A stretch of 64,000 nt of DNA from Deinococcus yavapaiensis KR-236 (GCF_003217515.1 NZ_QJSX01000016.1:1-64000); one strand, 5' to 3'; shown: positions 42,425 to 51,302, counted from the first letter of the stretch. Notes: generated from the letters alone by a model not told the origin. Numbers and translations are program-made.

Positions 42425-43636
42425 ATGGACGCGTCCACACGAAAGACAGGTCTTCCGTTGTCAACTGACGAATTGAGCTCGCTTCAAGCGCGCGTGCTCA
42501 CCCTCGAAGGCGAACTGCAAGCGTGCCAGCAACGCGCGGTGGCCCTGTTCAACGAAGCGCCCGCTCCGTACTTCCTGCTCGACTCGCAAGGCCGCATCGT
42601 CGATGTCAACGTCACCGGTCATGGCCTGCTCGGTCGTACCCGCGAGGACGTGCTGCGCCGCTCTTGGATCTCGTTTTTGCCGTCCACCTCCCAATCGTCG
42701 TTCGCGCTGCTCAGCACCCTCGCCTTCGAAGACGCTTTGGTGCATCACGGCGACGTGCAAGTCGTCAACGCGCAGGACACGCCCATCGACATCCTCGTTC
42801 AACTGCGCACGCAGCAACGAGATGGAGTGGAGCATCTGCTGGTCATCGCGACGGACATCTCAGCGCATAAACGGGCGCAGCAGACCCTGCTGAACGACAA
42901 TGCCAATTACGAGCAGCAACTGCGTGAGCAGGCGCGCACAACACGGCACCTCATGCAGGACCTCGAAAACGTCACCTTGACGTTCATTCAGCAGTTGCAC
43001 CTTCCGGTCGCGCGCGCTTTGAACTTCTTCAAGCTGCACCGAGCGGCGCGAGAAAAGCGCGCTGAAGCGGTCGAGGACAACCTGATGAACATGGAGGGAG
43101 CGGTGCTGCAAATCCTGAATTTGCTCGCGTCCGTGGATCGGTTTATGCAACTGCGACAGATGCGACTCACGATCAAGCCCGTGGACCTCAACAAGGTCCT
43201 CAGCGAGGTCTTGAAGAACGCGGAGCCGATCATGGCGGATCGGGACGTGCGCACGACCAGTCGCGTTCTGCCGACCGTGCAAGGTGACAACCGCGCGCTG
43301 TTCCTCATTTTCGATGAATTGATCGCGAATGCCTTGAAGTTCACGCGGACACGAGAACGAGCGCAGGTGTCCGTCGTGACGCATGAGACCGAGTTGGAAT
43401 ACCACGTTGGCGTGCGGGACAACGGCGTGGGCTTCAACATGCGGCACAAAGACAAGTTGTTCCAGTTGTTCGGGCGGTTGCATCCGTCGAGTGAGTACGA
43501 GGGGACGGGGGTGGGGTTGGTGACGGTGCGCAGAACGTGCGAACGCGTTGGTGGTCGCGTGTGGGCGGAAGGCAAACCTGATCAAGGCGCGACGTTCTGG
43601 GTGGCGTGGCCGAAACAACCGACGCTGCGGCTGTGA
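42425..43636 (+). CDS. PAS sensor kinase lacking the phospho-acceptor histidine
   Basis: 403 residues. An N-terminal short coiled coil (ELSSLQARVLTLEGELQAC), a PAS ~40-155 (LFNEAPAPYFLLDSQGRIVDVNVTG), a linker helix ~160-185, then a HisKA-like pair of helices in which the usual AHDLRTPL reads IQQLHLPV: Q189 stands where His should be. HATPase is intact: DELIANALKFTRT (N box), DNGVGFNM (G1), GTGVGLVTVRRTC (G2), GATFWVAWPKQP. It is a close homologue of the kinase at 38705 (shared LPTVQGD, FGRLHPS-x-EYEGTG). Probably a signalling pseudokinase or a partner that phosphorylates in trans. Confidence 0.85.
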   Translation: MDASTRKTGLPLSTDELSSLQARVLTLEGELQACQQRAVALFNEAPAPYFLLDSQGRIVDVNVTGHGLLGRTREDVLRRSWISFLPSTSQSSFALLSTLAFEDALVHHGDVQVVNAQDTPIDILVQLRTQQRDGVEHLLVIATDISAHKRAQQTLLNDNANYEQQLREQARTTRHLMQDLENVTLTFIQQLHLPVARALNFFKLHRAAREKRAEAVEDNLMNMEGAVLQILNLLASVDRFMQLRQMRLTIKPVDLNKVLSEVLKNAEPIMADRDVRTTSRVLPTVQGDNRALFLIFDELIANALKFTRTRERAQVSVVTHETELEYHVGVRDNGVGFNMRHKDKLFQLFGRLHPSSEYEGTGVGLVTVRRTCERVGGRVWAEGKPDQGATFWVAWPKQPTLRL

Positions 43637-43737
43637 CGCAGCAAATAGTCGCGCGTGAAGTCAGCACTAGAGGGTGAGGGTACGTGTCGCGGTTCGCGCG
43701 CTTCCACCACTCGACGGGCTCGTCGTACGCCGAGTCG

Positions 43738-44056
43738 TCACGTCGCGCTGCACAACAGGTCGCGTAACGCGGCAACTGCTCGTTGTCGTTCACCGCGCGG
43801 CTCGAAGCGTTTGCGTTCACGCTTCGAGCCGCGCGGCACACGCCTGACCGCGGTGGGGTGTGGGCGGTACAGTGACGCGTCACGCTTGAATTCCTCGTCA
43901 TCGACGGCTTCGAAATGAACTTCGCCCGTTCCCGAGCAGGATGACGGCCGTCCGGTCTTCGTTCGGCATCAAGTGGAGCAGGTCCAAGTGGATGTCGTTA
44001 TGGGTGGACCACGTCTCGAGGACGTCGGCGAGCAGGGCTTCGAGGTCCTCGTTCAA
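43738..44056 (-). pseudogene. Unknown small protein, frameshifted
   Basis: TTG at 44056 overlaps the stop of the DinB-like pseudogene (TTGA). The first part (NEDLEALLADVLETWSTHND, IHLDLLHLMPNEDRTAVILL) and the second (EVHFEAVDDEEFKRDASLYR, PHPTAVRRVPRGS, RQRAVAALRDLLCSA) are in different frames, joined near 43925. No family recognised. Confidence 0.45.
43794..43835. terminator. 17-bp perfect hairpin
   Basis: Arms 43794-43810 and 43819-43835 with an 8-base loop, about 160 bp after the rightward kinase gene and inside the leftward pseudogene frame. Likely a terminator for the kinase transcript. Confidence 0.5.
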
Positions 44057-44430
44057 CCGCGTTCGTAGAAGGGGGGCGGTTCGATGCCGAGCGGCCGCAG
44101 GGATTCATGGCCTTGCGCGCGGTGATGCACCGCGTTGTCGGTCAGGTGCAGCACCTTGTTCAGTTCGGACGACGACGGCCGCCCGAATCAGGACGCGTCG
44201 ATCGTGAAGTGCTCGGGGTGGAGCGACGGCCACATCTTGTCGAGTTCGGCGTTCGCTTCGTTCCATTCGGCCAAAAGCTCGGTGTTGCTGCGGTCGTGTC
44301 GAGGTGGCGACCACGTGAATTCGCCGCTGGTCAAGCCGCGCTCGGACCGTTCGCGTTGGATCGATGCGCGTACCAGCAAGCACTTCGACACTGGGTCGAC
44401 ATCGCTTCGGCGCGGTCGGTGTTGCAACAC
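44053..44430 (-). pseudogene. DinB-family protein, nonsense mutation
   Basis: One frame reads RSNTELLAEWNEANAELDKMWPSLHPEHFTIDAS, then TGA, then ELNKVLHLTDNAVHHRAQGHESLRPLGIEPPPFYERG. The second part is the C-terminal DinB signature (DN-x-x-HHR-x-QG, LG-x-x-PPPFYE) found in metal-dependent DinB/YfiT hydrolases and thiol transferases. The premature stop at 44188 interrupts an otherwise continuous frame; the upstream part is also weak. Confidence 0.6.
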
Positions 44431-44644
44431 CCTGCCTGCAACGGACGGTCACCACGACGCTTCTCATCAGTGGGGCGTTTCACTTGCACTCCTTCCCGTC
44501 GTTCGTCCGTTACTCCCGGTGACACGTCAACGAGCCTCCACGTTCACCTTCGCGCGTCCTCCACGGAGGCCGACGTGTAAACCCGCTGTCAAACGTCGAC
44601 GACGTGGAACTTGCACGGTCTTGCCGAGCACTGTTCAACGAGGA

Positions 44645-46408
44645 TCAAGGTTGCTTCGGCAACGTGAAACTGAACGTCGCGCCTTCCCCCACGCTGCCCG
44701 ACGCCGCGACCCGCCCACCATGACGTTGCACGATGCGCCGCACGTTCGCCAACCCCACCCCGACGCCTTCGAATTCATTCGCGCGATGCAACCTCTGGAA
44801 CACGCCGAATAACTTGTCGACGTACTTCGCGTCGAAGCCCGCGCCGTTGTCACGCACGAACACCACCCACTCCTCCTCGCGGTTCTCCGCCCACACCTCG
44901 ATCACCGTGACGTCCTCACCACGCGTGTACTTCACGGCGTTCGACAGCAAGTTCCACATCACTTGCCGCAACAAGTCCGCGTCTCCCATCACGAGCGGCA
45001 ACGGAGACACCTGCCACATCACCTGCCGCTCCAGCACGTCCGATGCCAACTCGATTTGCACGGCGTTCACGAGTGCTTCGAGATCCACGGGACCCAGTCG
45101 TAGCGGAAGGCGGGCGAGGCGGGACAAATCAAGCATCGCGTCAATCAGGACGTTCATGCGTTCTGCCGCGTCGTCGATCATCGTGAGGTACTGACTGGTT
45201 TTCGACGCCAAATGCTCCCCAACCGTTTTACGCAACATGTGACTGAAACTCGTGATGTGCCGCACGGGCGCACGAAGATCATGCGACACGCTGTACGCGA
45301 ACGCTTCGAGTTCCTCGTTTGCCACGGCGAGCTTCTGACGTTCCTCCGCCAGTTGCAACAAGCCAAGGGAGCGCTCGAGGGCAATGCCGAGTTTGTACGT
45401 CGCCGTTTCCAAGATCGTCTTGTCGATGCTCGTCCATGGGCGCCGCTCGAATAAACCCACGCAGAACAGACCGACGCACGTCCCGTGCACGTGCACGGGC
45501 AGTACCGCGATCGTGTTGACGTGCCGCACCGCCTCCGCGGGTGTGTCCGCTCCTTTGGCGTATTCATCTTGGTATTCGGGGTGGCCGGAGGTGTACGGAC
45601 CCATGAGGGACGGCGCTTCACGTGGAATGCCCGCGTTGACGAACGCTTGCAAGTCCGCGTTGCCGAGCTCTCCAGTTTGCGAACGAAGACGCCACACGGC
45701 GCCGTCGAGTTCGTAGTACACGGCGTATCCCTGCGGGAGGAGTCCCAAGACGATTTCTTGAGCGCGCCGCACGAGCGAGACGCGATCCATTTCGAGGGCG
45801 AATTCTCGTGACAACTCAGCGAAGGCTTCCAAGGCGTTCGTGCGCGCTTCGAGTTGTGCCGCTTGCCGCCGCAATTGCTCGGTGGTGTCGACCCGTTCGT
45901 AAGCGAGGTTGAGGCCAAGCATGACCGCGCGAACCAAGCTGGCATCCGCTTCCGTCCATGTTTGCACGTCTCGCAACCCGAAGCTGAAGATGCCTTCGGG
46001 GTGACCCCGGCGAATCAAGGGGGCGCTCACGACCGTGCCGTACTCTTCCGTGTTCGGAACTTGTTCGCGTTCCGGGTTCCAAGCGTTCGTGAACGCGAGG
46101 TCACATTCTTGAAGTGCTTGCGCAATCGAAGGAGTGGTGCTCGGCAAGCCTGCTTGCAAAACGGCCGCGAGTTCTTCGCTCATGTCGACGCTGCACACCC
46201 GTGCTTTCCACAAGTCTTCATCTCGCTCGAAGTACACGGCGCTGCCGTTCGGGAAGCGCGCTTGCAGAACGCGAATGGCTTGCTGCACGACTTCGAGGAG
46301 GTCGGAGTGCGATCCAATGGCGATGGTGAACTCGACGAACGCTTCAAGAGCGGCGAGACGATGCACCTCCTCGGACGCACCGAACGGGTGGGAGGGCGAC
46401 GTGGCCAT
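44645..46408 (-). CDS. Double-GAF sensor histidine kinase
   Basis: 587 residues, soluble. GAF-like ~15-175 (RLAALEAFVEFTIAIGSHSD, GTVVSAPLIRRGHPEGIFSFGL), a second GAF ~190-345 (LEAFAELSREFALEMD, IAVLPVHVHGTCVGLFCVGL), coiled coil ~345-368, HisKA with phospho-acceptor H376 in AYSVSHDLRAPVRHI, and HATPase to the end with NLLSNAVKYTRG, DNGAGFDAKYVDKLFGVFQRLH, GVGVGLANVRRI. All boxes are intact except that G2 starts G-V-G rather than G-T-G. No adjacent response regulator. Confidence 0.9.
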   Translation of the reverse strand: MATSPSHPFGASEEVHRLAALEAFVEFTIAIGSHSDLLEVVQQAIRVLQARFPNGSAVYFERDEDLWKARVCSVDMSEELAAVLQAGLPSTTPSIAQALQECDLAFTNAWNPEREQVPNTEEYGTVVSAPLIRRGHPEGIFSFGLRDVQTWTEADASLVRAVMLGLNLAYERVDTTEQLRRQAAQLEARTNALEAFAELSREFALEMDRVSLVRRAQEIVLGLLPQGYAVYYELDGAVWRLRSQTGELGNADLQAFVNAGIPREAPSLMGPYTSGHPEYQDEYAKGADTPAEAVRHVNTIAVLPVHVHGTCVGLFCVGLFERRPWTSIDKTILETATYKLGIALERSLGLLQLAEERQKLAVANEELEAFAYSVSHDLRAPVRHITSFSHMLRKTVGEHLASKTSQYLTMIDDAAERMNVLIDAMLDLSRLARLPLRLGPVDLEALVNAVQIELASDVLERQVMWQVSPLPLVMGDADLLRQVMWNLLSNAVKYTRGEDVTVIEVWAENREEEWVVFVRDNGAGFDAKYVDKLFGVFQRLHRANEFEGVGVGLANVRRIVQRHGGRVAASGSVGEGATFSFTLPKQP

Positions 46409-46439
46409 GAAATCAGAGTATCGGTGGGTGGGCGTGATT

Positions 46440-46642
46440 GGCAGGGGCGTTGCGTTCAGGGAATTTCAGGAATCACGCGTCCATCGTTTCTTGGTCAAGC
46501 GAAGGCCGTCCCAGTCACGTCGTTGCCGTCGTCGAACGTCCCGTTCGCGAACGGTTCGGCCGTGCGGGCGGCGGGACGTGTGGGTGAGCCACAGGACAGT
46601 CGTACGCTCGATCGGGACGGGGACGGCGTCGCTTGCGAGTGA
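46440..46642 (+). pseudogene. Excalibur-domain fragment
   Basis: The frame ends with VPFANGSAVRAAGRVGEPQDSRTLDRDGDGVACE, the excalibur calcium-binding domain (DRDGDGVACE loop is exact). The first conserved Cys of the domain (F-x-NC) is Gly here, so the disulfide is lost. No start codon or signal peptide is visible upstream, and the region overlaps the 5' side of the divergent kinase. Likely the leftover end of a secreted protein. Confidence 0.55.
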
Positions 46643-46720
46643 CACCAAGTGGCATTTCTGCGAGACGCTCCGCGTGGCGGGGTCGATGAGCACCACGAAT
46701 ACCGTTGACTCAGCGCGCAT

Positions 46721-46770
46721 ACCGCGCTATTCTTTGATTATCAGCGTCCGAAAGGGCGCTTTTTTTGGTT
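46721..46770. repeat. Dispersed intergenic repeat, copy C
   Basis: CGCTATTCTTTGATTATCAGCGTCC then GAAAGGGCGCTTTTTTT. Matches the first ~45 bp of copies at 30160, 31096 and 47463. Strong terminator form (hairpin plus seven T's) on the plus strand. Confidence 0.6.
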
Positions 46771-46961
46771 GCTTCTCGTTGTGCGTACGGCGGCAGCGAA
46801 GAGCAATTCGCGCGGTGGGCGCGGGCGTCACTCTTCGCGTTGTAAGAACATTAGGTTTTTGTAGGGGCACGTTTCTCAGAACCTTCAGGTGTCCTGCAAC
46901 CAATGAGTGTTTCTTGAGCGCACCCTGAAAGCCTCGAGGAACAATCGAGGAGGGGGTTCGT

Positions 46962-47414
46962 ATGAAGGGAAGCACCTTGGCCATCACCTTCGTCGCTGTC
47001 ACCACCACTGCTCTTGCAGCCCCTCCGACGGTCACGTCCGCCACGGAAACGCAAACATTCGAGTTGATAAGTCCCTGCACCGGGGAGCTGATCACCGGAA
47101 CGACCACCGTCGAACGCGAAACGCGCTTGGTCGAAGACGCCAATGGAGGCTTCCACTTCCACGTCAACGCCTTCTTCACGGGCACCTACACCGGCTCCGC
47201 TGGCACAACATTCACTGATATGGTGCGCTCCCGCTTGAGCGTCAACGTCCCAGCTTCGGGTGGTCTCATCGTCACCGATCTTGGCACCGGCCACATCATG
47301 GGAAGTGACGGCACCAAGATTCTCGACCGAGGACGCTTCACGCTCGTAATCGGACCTGACGGCAACGTGAGGGTGGAACGCCTCAACGTCGGACCGATCT
47401 GCCAAAAGGATTGA
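46962..47414 (+). CDS. Secreted protein of unknown function
   Basis: ATG 46962 after GGAGGGGG. 150 residues with a signal peptide (MKGSTLAITFVAVTTTALAA). The mature part is beta-rich with one Cys near the start and one near the end (ISPCTGELITGTTTVERETR, VEDANGGFHFHVNAFFTGTY, GTGHIMGSDGTKILDRGRFT, LNVGPICQ), compatible with a disulfide-linked small beta barrel. No family recognised. Bracketed by repeat copies C and D, like the cupin gene at 30477. A short stem (CCTCG...CGAGG, 46930-46948) precedes the ribosome site. Confidence 0.65.
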   Translation: MKGSTLAITFVAVTTTALAAPPTVTSATETQTFELISPCTGELITGTTTVERETRLVEDANGGFHFHVNAFFTGTYTGSAGTTFTDMVRSRLSVNVPASGGLIVTDLGTGHIMGSDGTKILDRGRFTLVIGPDGNVRVERLNVGPICQKD

Positions 47415-47462
47415 GAAGACACGTCCGGCGCGTGTCATGAATCGAGTTGACCCGCCGCGCAT

Positions 47463-47615
47463 CCCACGCGATCTTGTCCTTATCAGCGCCTCGAAAGGGC
47501 GCTTTTTTCATGCCTCGAGCGCTCGGCGTTTACCTTCCCTCGCGAGCGTGGCGCGCGTGCTGACCGTTACACCCTGATCGCGTCGATCCACGCCGCGCGG
47601 CTTCGACTTCGCGCA
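47463..47615. repeat. Dispersed intergenic repeat, copy D
   Basis: CACGCGATCTTGTCCTTATCAGCGCC then GAAAGGGCGCTTTTTT; terminator-like, 50 bp after the secreted-protein gene. The right part (GTGCTGACCGTTACACCCT ... CGGCTTCGAC) matches the right part of copy B. Confidence 0.6.
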
Positions 47616-47745
47616 CGGCATGGAGGCGCTTCATGGGTCTTCGTCTCCCTCGGGACGTGCCGTCAAGCGAACATGACGAGTCTGACAAAAGATGTTCGAT
47701 TCACGCTAAATGCAGCGCCTCGCCTCGACACCCTAGCCTGAAGCC

Positions 47746-47997
47746 ATGGACGCTTACTGTCGCGCTCGACGCGCCGTCGCCGAATTGATCGTCGCCGCTC
47801 AAGACATTGGCACGCCCCACGCCTTGAAAATCGCTGCCGACCTTCGCGAGACGTTGATCTCCCTGCCGAGGACGACAAGTCCAGCCGAGGCGTACGAGAC
47901 CGTGCAGGCTCAAGCCGTGGCTGCCCGTCGTGGCCTGGAGCAGGGTCAAGGCGTCAAAGACTGGACCAACGAGTACTGGCGGCAAGGCGTGGCTTGA
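47746..47997 (+). CDS. Hypothetical protein, 83 residues
   Basis: ATG 47746. All-helical, soluble: AYCRARRAVAELIVAAQDIG, TPHALKIAADLRETLISLPR, SPAEAYETVQAQAVAARRGL, GVKDWTNEYWRQGVA. No strong ribosome site and no family recognised, but composition is convincing. Confidence 0.5.
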   Translation: MDAYCRARRAVAELIVAAQDIGTPHALKIAADLRETLISLPRTTSPAEAYETVQAQAVAARRGLEQGQGVKDWTNEYWRQGVA

Positions 47998-48247
47998 CCT
48001 TGCTCAACATCGACTTGTTCCCCTGTCCCTTGCGGGCAACGCCGACGCTTTCCGAGACGCCGTGACGCGTACCATCACGTTGCACGGCGTTCCGAGCCTC
48101 GACGAAATCGCCGAGATCGAGACGATGGCCGAGCGCGTCACCGCTGCCCTGAGGCGCGATCGAGGGCCGTGGTGGGCCGTGAACAGTGCGCCGTTGGACG
48201 TGGGTTCGCGTCGAATCGCTTCGAGGCGTTCGTCTTGCCGGACGTGA
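47930..48247 (+). CDS. Possible small protein overlapping the preceding gene
   Basis: In the +2 frame, protein-like sequence (RLVPLSLAGNADAFRDAVTR, TITLHGVPSLDEIAEIETMA, ERVTAALRR) follows the end of the gene at 47746. Either a separate gene whose start lies inside the overlap, or the frameshifted continuation of the first. No family recognised. Confidence 0.35.
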   Translation: MAWSRVKASKTGPTSTGGKAWLDLAQHRLVPLSLAGNADAFRDAVTRTITLHGVPSLDEIAEIETMAERVTAALRRDRGPWWAVNSAPLDVGSRRIASRRSSCRT

Positions 48248-48345
48248 ACGTGACGTCATCGTGACCATCTGGTGACGATGTGTGCTTCGTCTTCGTGGCG
48301 ATCCCGTTTGATCGTGCCTCAACGTGAAAATGACAATTCCGCCAA

Positions 48346-49167
48346 CTAATCCTTCGTCCACTCGCGGTTAGTGTGAGGACGCTTGGCTTTCACAGGCAGG
48401 CTCACCAGTTCATCCGGCAACGCGTCGTCCGCCCAGAAGCTGACGAGCGTCCTCACGAGCAGGTCCGGTTGCCGTGCCAGCCACGCGTGCCCTCCTCCCG
48501 GGACGCTCAACGCCCGTCCTCGCCGCATGCCTCTCACGAGCTCGACGGCGGACGTGCGATTGACCGCCGCTTCACGCGCGCCCACCAAGGCCAGAACCGG
48601 GACGTTCACGCGCCTCAACTCGTCCGGAACGCAAAACCGGGCGCCCTCACGCATCACGGCCTTCAGCACGTCGCCTGTCAGCGCACGCTGATCCGCTTCG
48701 AACTGCGCCCGCGCCTCGAACGGCACGCCCAATGCCTTCGCCTGCGCGTCGATCACCTTCGCGTGGCGCATCAACGGTCCGAGGGCGAGTGTCGCCGCGA
48801 CGAGCAGCCGCTCGAACTTCAGGGGCTGGGCGGTCACGCCGATCAAGGTGACGCTGCGCACCACGTGCGGCGCCACGGCGGTCAGTTGCGCGGCGACCGC
48901 GCCGCCCAACGAGTGCCCCACCACGTGCGCGCGTCCGTCCATGGCGCGCTCTTCGATGAACGTCGTCAAGAGTCTCGCGGCGCGCGTCACTTCGAAGGGA
49001 CCGACACTGCTGTTTTTGCCGAGACCGGGGAGGTCGGGCGCGAGGCCGTGCAGTTGTGGCAGTGCCCGCATCGTGTCGTTCCACATCCAAGAAGAGACGC
49101 CCGCGCCGTGCAGGAAGAGGACGCTTGGCGCGTCGATGGGACCGTGTTCCAGGGTGAAGAGCGACAT
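48346..49167 (-). CDS. Alpha/beta-fold hydrolase
   Basis: 273 residues. Oxyanion loop LFLHGAGVSSWMW (HG at 20-21), nucleophile elbow VVGHSLGG with Ser86, cap region ~125-185 and catalytic His in GGGHAWLAR near the C-terminus. The acid residue is unclear: the usual G-x-x-D after the sixth strand reads LVGAREAAV, with Glu instead of Asp. Esterase or lactonase-type activity on an unknown substrate. Divergent from a winged-helix regulator gene with only 29 bp between starts, so that regulator probably controls it. Confidence 0.85.
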   Translation of the reverse strand: MSLFTLEHGPIDAPSVLFLHGAGVSSWMWNDTMRALPQLHGLAPDLPGLGKNSSVGPFEVTRAARLLTTFIEERAMDGRAHVVGHSLGGAVAAQLTAVAPHVVRSVTLIGVTAQPLKFERLLVAATLALGPLMRHAKVIDAQAKALGVPFEARAQFEADQRALTGDVLKAVMREGARFCVPDELRRVNVPVLALVGAREAAVNRTSAVELVRGMRRGRALSVPGGGHAWLARQPDLLVRTLVSFWADDALPDELVSLPVKAKRPHTNREWTKD

Positions 49168-49175
49168 GAACGTAG

Positions 49176-49197
49176 TGTTCGCGTAAGCTACCGAACA
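49176..49197. promoter_or_regulatory. Inverted repeat between divergent hydrolase and regulator genes
   Basis: TGTTCG-N10-CGAACA in the 29-bp gap between the two start codons. TAAGCT inside it is a possible -10 placed 7 bases before the regulator ATG, implying a leaderless transcript and autoregulation. Confidence 0.5.
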
Positions 49198-49844
49198 TGA
49201 TAGCCAGACATTCCGGTAGCCTCACCGTGCACGATCCCGCGGCCGCGCACGCGTTGCTGGACGTGCGGACAACGCGGCTGCTCGACGCGTTCCTCGATGA
49301 GGCGCGCAGCACGTCCGAAGTCGCGCGGGAGCTCAACGAGGACCTCGACTGGGTGCGGTACCGCGTGCGGCGCCTCACGGCGCTCGGTCTGCTCCGCGGT
49401 GATGAAGAGCGTCGCCGCAAGGGCCGCGCGATGCGGTTGTACCGAGCGGTCGCGACGGTGTTCTTCGTGCCGTTCGAGGTGACCCGCTACGAGTCGCTGG
49501 AGTCGTACCTCACGGCGGTGGAGGGCGACGTTCACGGTTGGGTGCGGCGCAACGTCGCTCAGACGCTCAGGGGCATGGGCGAGGGATGGGGCTTGCGAGT
49601 CGCGCGCGGTGAGGACGGGCGCGTGCATTCGAAGATGACGCGTTCGCCGGACGAAGACTTGTCACCGAACGCGCAGAGTCCGGCGTTGCTGTCGTTCGTG
49701 TACCCGGCGTTGTCGCTGAAGTTCGAAGATGCCAAGGCGATGCAGGCGGATCTGCTTGAGGTGTTCGGGAAGTACGCGGCCCTCAAGGGAACGCAGCGCT
49801 ACTTGTGTCAGCTCGTGATGTGTCCGGTGTCCGTTTCAGAGTAG
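49197..49844 (+). CDS. ArsR-like winged-helix regulator
   Basis: 215 residues. Residues ~15-80 form an HTH: ALLDVRTTRLLDAFLDEARS, TSEVARELNEDLDWVRYRVR, RLTALGLLRGDEERRRKGRA, the pattern of ArsR/MarR-like winged helices acting on cofactor-less signals. The remaining ~130 residues are helical and may bind a ligand or dimerise (FFVPFEVTRYESLESYLTAV, LLSFVYPALSLKFEDAKAMQ). Divergent from the alpha/beta hydrolase and likely its regulator through the inverted repeat between them. Confidence 0.7.
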   Translation: MIARHSGSLTVHDPAAAHALLDVRTTRLLDAFLDEARSTSEVARELNEDLDWVRYRVRRLTALGLLRGDEERRRKGRAMRLYRAVATVFFVPFEVTRYESLESYLTAVEGDVHGWVRRNVAQTLRGMGEGWGLRVARGEDGRVHSKMTRSPDEDLSPNAQSPALLSFVYPALSLKFEDAKAMQADLLEVFGKYAALKGTQRYLCQLVMCPVSVSE

Positions 49845-49924
49845 GACACGGTGCCTGTGCGCAGCAGAACAACTTGGACACCGTACCAAGAGGCTGTTTC
49901 ACGGCCGAGCGGTCAGGTGGCGCG

Positions 49925-50730
49925 GTGGTCGAAATCCTCGTCCTTGATCGCCTTTGGCACCTCGTTGAGCCACGCGTGCCCGTCGTATCCCACCCCAAGG
50001 GCGGCGGGCAGTTCGCATGCGCACGTGCCACCCCCGCGGGCATCATGGACGTCCTGAAAGAAGGCGTCCGTTGGAACGCCCTGCCCAAAGGCGACGGCTT
50101 CCCGAGCGGTGTCACGTGCTGACGGCGACTTCGCGACTGGCAATCGGCGGACGTGCGGCAACGGCTGCATCACGTCCGCCTCAACGAATTGCACGCGCTC
50201 GGCCCGGTTGATTGGAGTCGTGCCGCTCTCGACGCTGCGAGTGTTCGAGCTGTGAAACCGTGAATCTCACCGGTCGCAATTCCACCGATCGGGGGAAGCT
50301 TGGCACCAAGCGCCACATCATCGTGGATCGCAACGGTCTTCCGCTGGCTCTTCTTCTTTCCGGTGCGAACACCCACGACAACATGATGTTCGAAGCCCTA
50401 CTCGATGCTGTTCCGGCCCTGCGGACTGGGAAACCGGGACGACCACAGCGACGTCCCAAGAAGTTACACGCCGATAATGGATACGACTACGGACGCTGTC
50501 ATCAAGCGTGTCGAGCGCGAGGCGTCCAGCCACGTATCGCGCGACGCGGTGTGGAGTCGAGCGAACGGCTTGGACGACACCGCTGGGTTGTCGAGCGCAC
50601 GCTCAGCTGGCTGAACGGGTTCCGACGTCTTCGCGTGCGGTACGAGCGAGCAGGAAGCCAGCGGTTGGCGCTCAACCTGCTCGGCTGCTGCTTGATCTGC
50701 TGGCGAACGCTCAATGCCTACTGTCCATGA
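49925..50730 (+). pseudogene. IS5-family transposase, inactivated
   Basis: N-terminal part: LDRLWHLVEPRVP, GIMDVLKEGVRWNALPKGDG, GVTC, stop, RRLRDWQSADVRQRLHHVRL, VDWSRAALDAASVRA. The stop at about 50119 replaces the Trp of the MTCWRRL motif. A frameshift near 50255 leads to the C-terminal part: GRNSTDRGKLGTKRHIIVDR, LLLSGANTHDNMMFEALLDA, KLHADNGYDYGRC, RWVVERTLSWLNGFRRLRVR. The DDE residues (D in AALD, D in HAD, E in VER) are recognisable. Confidence 0.8.
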
Positions 50731-50739
50731 CGACGGATC

Positions 50740-51302
50740 TCACTCGTCCTTCCCGCTGGCGGTGAGGCGACGCAACTCGTTGCGAAGAAGAGGTGCGAGC
50801 ACAGCCACGTCCTCGAAGGCGAGGCATGAAAACCCCGGATGGCGGGCTTCGTACTCTTGGAACACCGCCTGGCGGAAGGGCAGGGGCGAAACCACCGACA
50901 TGCTGCCCTTGAGGCGCTCCAACGCGGGGAACGAGCGGCCCGCCTGATACGCCGAGTCCGGTTCTCAAGAAAGCTGTCGAGGACGACAGGCCGCAAGATC
51001 CAGGTGCGGGGGTGTGCCCGCTGCAGGCGCCATTCCACCCGTCCTGAGAACAATTCGACCAGGACGCTGAAGTCGTGACCAACGTCGAGCGCGTCTGGGA
51101 CACGGCGCCACCAGACCCAGGGAGGCGTGGGACGATTTGGCGTCAGGATCGAGGAGGCGCCCTGCTCGATAAGCCGCAGGGCGTAGAGGTCCTCGAAGAG
51201 CGGTGACCACGGTTCGTCGAACCTGTCAGCCTTCGTGGGTCCGGTGAACTTCAGCATGAGGTCATCGTAGAGGCTCAACGCCAGCATTCCACGGCCATGC
51301 AA
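50740..51302 (-). pseudogene. Unknown passenger gene inside the IS, frameshifted
   Basis: The first part (MLKFTGPTKADRFDEPWSPL, FEDLYALRLIEQGASSILTP, VGHDFSVLVELFSGRVEWRL) and the last (RSFPALERLKGSMSVVSPLP, FRQAVFQEYEARHPGFSCLA, FEDVAVLAPLLRNELRRLTA) are good protein sequence in two frames, joined near 50965. Start could be ATG at 51302, 51290 or 51257. Together about 185 residues. No family recognised. Confidence 0.45.

Noticed and set aside
43794..43835. Inverted repeat considered as a CRISPR-like or att site
   Set aside because: Single copy, no spacers or repeated partners; a terminator is the simpler reading.
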